In this document: positions 13,043 through 15,159 of the stretch, piece by piece
How positions within the stretch are numbered: position 1 is the stretch's first letter
How the letters are laid out: each line of letters begins with the position of its first letter
Source: an uncultured Eubacteriales bacterium
GTDB lineage: Bacteria > Bacillota > Clostridia > Peptostreptococcales > Anaerovoracaceae
Direction of reading: 5' to 3'
Assembly: GCA_900547295.1 (NCBI GenBank)
Contig: URGK01000065.1
Span: 1-15,159, forward strand
DNA: 15,159 nucleotides
Made by a program: the position numbers and the translations under genes
The notes under the pieces: generated by a model
Database searches by the model: none
What the model was told of the DNA's origin: nothing
The model's input: only the letters and a program-made list of their open reading frames with translations

Positions 13043-14182
13043 ATGTTTAAAATAGCAACACTTAATAAAATTTCACCGGTAGGACTTTCACATCTTACCG
13101 ATAACTATACTATTACCGAAAACGTTGATGAAGCAAATGCAATTCTGGTAAGAAGCCAGGCTATGCACGATATGGATTTTTCGGACAATCTGCTTTCAAT
13201 CGCAAGAGCCGGCGCAGGAGTAAACAACATTCCTCTCGACAGATGCGCAGAGGAGGGAATTGTCGTATTCAACACTCCGGGAGCCAATGCCAATGCCGTT
13301 AAGGAGCTGGTACTTGCAGGTATGTTTATGGCTGCAAGAAATATCCCTGAGGCTGTAATATGGGCCAAAAGCCTTGACAGCGATGTGCTTAAGGCATACG
13401 AGAAAGGCAAGGGCCAGTTTGCGGGAACAGAAATCGCAGGCAAAACTCTGGGAGTTATCGGCCTCGGCGCAATAGGCATCAAGATTGCAAACGCCGCAGA
13501 AGCTCTGGGAATGAACGTTATCGGATATGATCCGTTCCTGACTGTAAATGCGGCTCACAGAATTTCAAATACAGCAGAAATCGTAAACGATATGAAAGAT
13601 ATGCTGGGCAAATGCGACTACATAACAATTCACGTTCCTGCTACAGACTCAACCAAGGGTATGATGAACAAGGAAGTGTTTGACCGGATGAAAGACGGCG
13701 CTATCTTCCTTAATTTCTCAAGAGACAAGCTGGTAAACGACGCTGACCTTATGGCTGCAATAGACTCAGGCAAAATCAGAAAGTATGTAACCGACTTTGC
13801 AACAGATGAGCTGCTTCACTACAACAATGTTATAGCTATTCCTCATCTTGGCGCTTCCTCGGCAGAGGCGGAGGACAACTGCGCTACAATGGCTGCGCTT
13901 CAGACTATGGACTACATCGAAAACGGCAATATCGTAAATTCCGTTAATTTCCCTGCTGTAAGCCTGGGAGCAAAAACAGGCACAAGAATAGCTGTGCTTT
14001 CAAAGGCAAACGACACTATTATTTCAGATGTAACGGCAGCGCTCAATGCCAAAAACGCCGTAATTTCAAACATCATCAGCAAGACAAAGGGCAACTTTGC
14101 ATATACGCTGGTTGAAACCCCTGCCGCAGTTGACTCACTTGAAATTGCAAATGACAGTGTAATCAGAGTAAGAATAATCTAG
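13043..14182 (+). CDS. serA: D-3-phosphoglycerate dehydrogenase
   Basis: A 379-aa NAD-dependent 2-hydroxyacid dehydrogenase that most likely oxidises 3-phosphoglycerate to 3-phosphohydroxypyruvate, the first step of serine synthesis. Seen: substrate-domain ARAGAGVNNIPLD; the Rossmann motif GLGAIG at 140-145 with the NAD-selecting Asp in YDPF; and the catalytic set Arg227 (NFSRDKL), Glu256 (DFATDELL) and His268 (IPHLGASSAEAEDNC). The last ~65 residues (TRIAVLSKANDTIISDVTAAL...) form a short ACT-like domain, so serine feedback is possible. It is shorter than the ~410-aa E. coli and ~525-aa Bacillus forms. FSRD replaces the usual SRG and DFATDEL replaces DVFPxEP, yet the key residues remain. GAGGTGA precedes the ATG. 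Divergent serC supports the role; a related hydroxyacid is the alternative. Confidence 0.92.
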   Translation: MFKIATLNKISPVGLSHLTDNYTITENVDEANAILVRSQAMHDMDFSDNLLSIARAGAGVNNIPLDRCAEEGIVVFNTPGANANAVKELVLAGMFMAARNIPEAVIWAKSLDSDVLKAYEKGKGQFAGTEIAGKTLGVIGLGAIGIKIANAAEALGMNVIGYDPFLTVNAAHRISNTAEIVNDMKDMLGKCDYITIHVPATDSTKGMMNKEVFDRMKDGAIFLNFSRDKLVNDADLMAAIDSGKIRKYVTDFATDELLHYNNVIAIPHLGASSAEAEDNCATMAALQTMDYIENGNIVNSVNFPAVSLGAKTGTRIAVLSKANDTIISDVTAALNAKNAVISNIISKTKGNFAYTLVETPAAVDSLEIANDSVIRVRII

Positions 14183-14195
14183 CTGTCTATACAGC

Positions 14196-14226
14196 AATAC
14201 GCCGGCTCACACCGGCGTATTTTTTA
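14196..14226 (+). terminator. Rho-independent terminator after serA
   Basis: AATACGCCGG-CTCACA-CCGGCGTATT is a perfect 10-bp stem followed by a run of T (TTTTTTA), starting 13 bp after the serA stop. On the minus strand GCTGTATAG follows, so it is not an efficient terminator for the convergent 118-aa gene. Confidence 0.9.
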
Positions 14227-14256
14227 TCTGTTATCAAACCTTTCTTATTACTCTGT

Positions 14257-14613
14257 TTATTTCCTCGCACAATATGCAAAGTCGTAAAAATACTTTTCGA
14301 TAAACGCTCTGTCTGTTTTATACTCGTTTTCACCCACAAAATAATCGCACATAACTTCCCTCAATCTAAGGAGTTCTTTAAATATGCCACGATGTTCTGT
14401 TCTCTTGAACTGCGCTCCCTGTATGAACAGGTCTAAAAGTTCAAGTCCACGCTCAAAGGCTTTCATTTCTTTTTCCCTGTCACCCTTATCTTTTCTCTTT
14501 GCAGCCCTGCCAAACTCACTTCCTATGTTTGCAAGCTGCTGTGCCAGTGTCATCGTCTGCCATCTTCCTGCCGCAAGCTCCCTGTGCTGATATTCTCCTG
14601 AATTTCTATCCAT
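14257..14613 (-). CDS. Helical protein of unknown function paired with DUF5674 (118 aa)
   Basis: A 118-aa protein with predicted long helices and no signal or membrane segment. It begins MDRNSGEYQHRELAAGRWQ and continues TLAQQLANIGSEFGRAAKRKDKGD, AFERGLELLDLFIQ, then KELLRLREVMCDYF and FIEKYFYDFAYCAR. I recognise the pattern as a family of short bacterial proteins without established function, in which NSGEYxxRELAAGRW and LANIGSE recur. That conserved N-terminus is why I use the ATG at 14613 (AGAGG 10 nt upstream), although it makes the gene overlap the DUF5674 gene by 64 bp in another frame. The alternative start at 14553 would give an ATGA overlap and a 98-aa product. Convergent with serA; no clear terminator on this strand. 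Confidence 0.75.
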   Translation of the reverse strand: MDRNSGEYQHRELAAGRWQTMTLAQQLANIGSEFGRAAKRKDKGDREKEMKAFERGLELLDLFIQGAQFKRTEHRGIFKELLRLREVMCDYFVGENEYKTDRAFIEKYFYDFAYCARK

Positions 14614-14942
14614 TTTTCAACAGCCTCTAAAATTTTATTTCTGATGTTTTCATCTTCTACATCTCGTGAACGGTTATTCTGCTTCGGATGAATATTGATA
14701 AGTGAGTCAAACTTCACAAATTCCTCAATTTCGTCCTCGTCTGCAAGAAAATTTATCCCCCACAAATTACGCAATTCAGAACCCTCCTCAATCAAAGCTC
14801 CCTCGATATCTGCGTGCAGCTCGACATCAACCCCTATTATCTGCTTTTCGATGTCCGCAGCCGCCTTAATCTTATCCTCAAAATATCCGCTATCCATTTT
14901 GTTTAGCTCATCTCTGCTGATTTTTTTAGAAATTATCTCCAT
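14550..14942 (-). CDS. DUF5674 family protein (130 aa)
   Basis: A 130-aa cytoplasmic protein that matches my recollection of DUF5674: KISRDELNKMDSGYFEDKIKAAADIEKQIIGVDVELHADIEGALIEEGSELRNLWGINF is the typical first half (quoted here in short pieces: ELHADIE, EEGSELRNLWGINF), and FVKFDSLINIHPKQNNRSRDVED with IRNKILEAVEKW is the second. Function is not established; members are mostly seen next to the helical protein family found directly downstream here, which suggests a functional pair. ATG with GAGGAAG upstream. A TAA stop lies immediately before the ATG (TAAATG), ending a possible 34-aa frame. The last 21 codons overlap the next gene. The pair sits beside an insertion element edge. Confidence 0.75.
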   Translation of the reverse strand: MEIISKKISRDELNKMDSGYFEDKIKAAADIEKQIIGVDVELHADIEGALIEEGSELRNLWGINFLADEDEIEEFVKFDSLINIHPKQNNRSRDVEDENIRNKILEAVEKWIEIQENISTGSLRQEDGRR

Positions 14943-15047
14943 TTATATTCTTCCTCGCTCTTTTTTCTCAATAACCACTATATCGTCTTTTATCGCAGGT
15001 CGCAATATTTTCTCATGCAAAGTCCGGGTTATTTCGCCACTCTCCAT
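14943..15047 (-). CDS. Possible 34-aa peptide upstream of the DUF5674 gene
   Basis: A short frame that starts MESGEITRTLHEK, continues ILRPAIKDDIVVIEKKERGRI and ends in TAA touching the DUF5674 ATG. An AGGGA ribosome site lies 8 nt before the ATG. The position, coupling and charged composition favour a real leader gene or the surviving 3' end of a longer gene cut by the nearby insertion element; the frame stays open upstream to the tnpB stop at 15113-15111. I do not recognise the peptide. Another frame overlapping its first third is also open, so support is limited. Confidence 0.35.
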   Translation of the reverse strand: MESGEITRTLHEKILRPAIKDDIVVIEKKERGRI

Positions 15048-15085
15048 AAGTATTAATCCCTGCAAAACCAAAGCCAAGGTGCAAA

Positions 15086-15140
15086 TAATACCTTGAAAAA
15101 AGCCTGTGAACTACTCCGACTTATAGAAGTCGGAGCTTCC
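15086..15140 (-). ncRNA. 3' end of a probable TnpB omega RNA with its guide segment
   Basis: On the minus strand GCAGGAAG is followed by a perfect 9-bp hairpin, CTCCGACTT-CTAT-AAGTCGGAG (15135-15114), then TAGTTCAC (to 15106). This order is typical of the right end of IS200/IS605 elements, where the omega RNA scaffold closes with a stem and ends in a TTCA-type motif at the transposon border. The 16-20 nt that follow (15105 to about 15086, starting AGGCTTTTTTCAAGG) would be the guide. Only the last part is in the window, so the call rests on pattern recognition. Confidence 0.55.
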
Positions 15141-15159
15141 TGCTTCAACCACTACTGCG
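15106..15159 (-). mobile_element. Right end of an IS200/IS605-family element (runs off window)
   Basis: The end of a tnpB-like frame and an imperfect-free 9-bp subterminal hairpin located 8 nt from a TTCAC border are the expected right end of this IS family, which has no terminal inverted repeats and makes no target duplication. The left end and any tnpA lie outside the window. Confidence 0.5.
15111..15158 (-). CDS. tnpB: TnpB (IS200/IS605-type RNA-guided nuclease), last 15 codons
   Basis: The minus strand at the right edge reads AVVVEAGSSDFYKSE then TAG. This looks like the C-terminal tail of TnpB proteins of IS200/IS605 elements, whose last codons overlap the terminal omega RNA hairpin exactly as here. 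TnpB is an RNA-guided DNA nuclease that helps keep the element in place, and it is the ancestor of Cas12. The nuclease domain lies outside the window, so activity cannot be judged. The right transposon border would be near 15106. The element lies upstream of the DUF5674 cassette on the same strand, and read-through from it could express the cassette. Unrelated short coding sequence is the alternative. Confidence 0.55.
   Translation of the reverse strand, partial: AVVVEAGSSDFYKSE

Noticed and set aside
13105..13558. Minus-strand frames opposite serA
   Set aside because: serA has intact catalytic and NAD motifs; the antisense frames are low-complexity Ser/Ala/Ile sequence.
14695..15096. 133-codon plus-strand frame opposite the DUF5674 gene
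   Set aside because: Ser- and Ile-rich antisense product with no ribosome site; the DUF5674 pattern on the other strand is recognisable.
15114..15135. Ordinary rho-independent terminator at the right-edge hairpin
   Set aside because: No T tract follows on either strand; the reading frame through it and the TTCAC border fit a transposon right end better.

Overview
The window looks like chromosome of an anaerobic, low-to-middle GC Bacillota, most likely class Clostridia. The basis is strong AGGAGG-type ribosome binding sites, a YtrA-type GntR regulator, several tandem signal peptidase I genes, a DUF1292 protein, an archaeal-type phosphoglycerate mutase and a tmRNA tag ending FALAA. I cannot place the genus. 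Most of it is core housekeeping DNA. Accessory features lie mainly at the right edge, with a repeat next to ssrA.

Left part (1-4400, nearly all minus strand). A YtrA-type GntR repressor gene is followed by the 5' end of an ABC-transporter ATPase gene that runs off the window. Upstream of it is a second minus-strand unit, in order of transcription: RluA-family pseudouridine synthase, three tandem signal peptidase I homologues (the first lacks the catalytic lysine), smpB, and ssrA (tmRNA) starting 5 nt after the smpB stop. Downstream of ssrA lie two tandem copies of a ~104 bp structured repeat, then an intrinsic terminator.

Middle (4400-7020, mostly plus strand). A 37-residue membrane peptide and a stand-alone Cache-like lipoprotein form a small unit closed by a terminator. 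Two divergent genes for small unknown proteins (82 and 95 aa) follow, then class II fructose-bisphosphate aldolase with its own promoter and a terminator shared with the convergent unit.

Right-centre (7017-14225). A minus-strand series runs serC, apgM-type phosphoglycerate mutase, D,D-carboxypeptidase, uvrC and a DUF1292 gene. A serA-like gene diverges from serC. Their 109 bp spacer holds a 12-bp perfect inverted repeat whose inner ends form the -35 boxes of two overlapping, oppositely directed promoters. SerA, SerC and the mutase all handle the 3-phosphoglycerate node, and the aldolase is in the same glycolytic route.

Right edge (14257-15159, minus strand). A two-gene cassette (DUF5674 protein plus a helical 118-aa protein, overlapping by 64 bp) is preceded by a possible 34-aa ORF. 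The window ends in the last 15 codons of what I read as an IS200/IS605-type tnpB. Its terminal hairpin looks like the 3' end of an omega RNA, and the chromosomal sequence next to it would be the guide.
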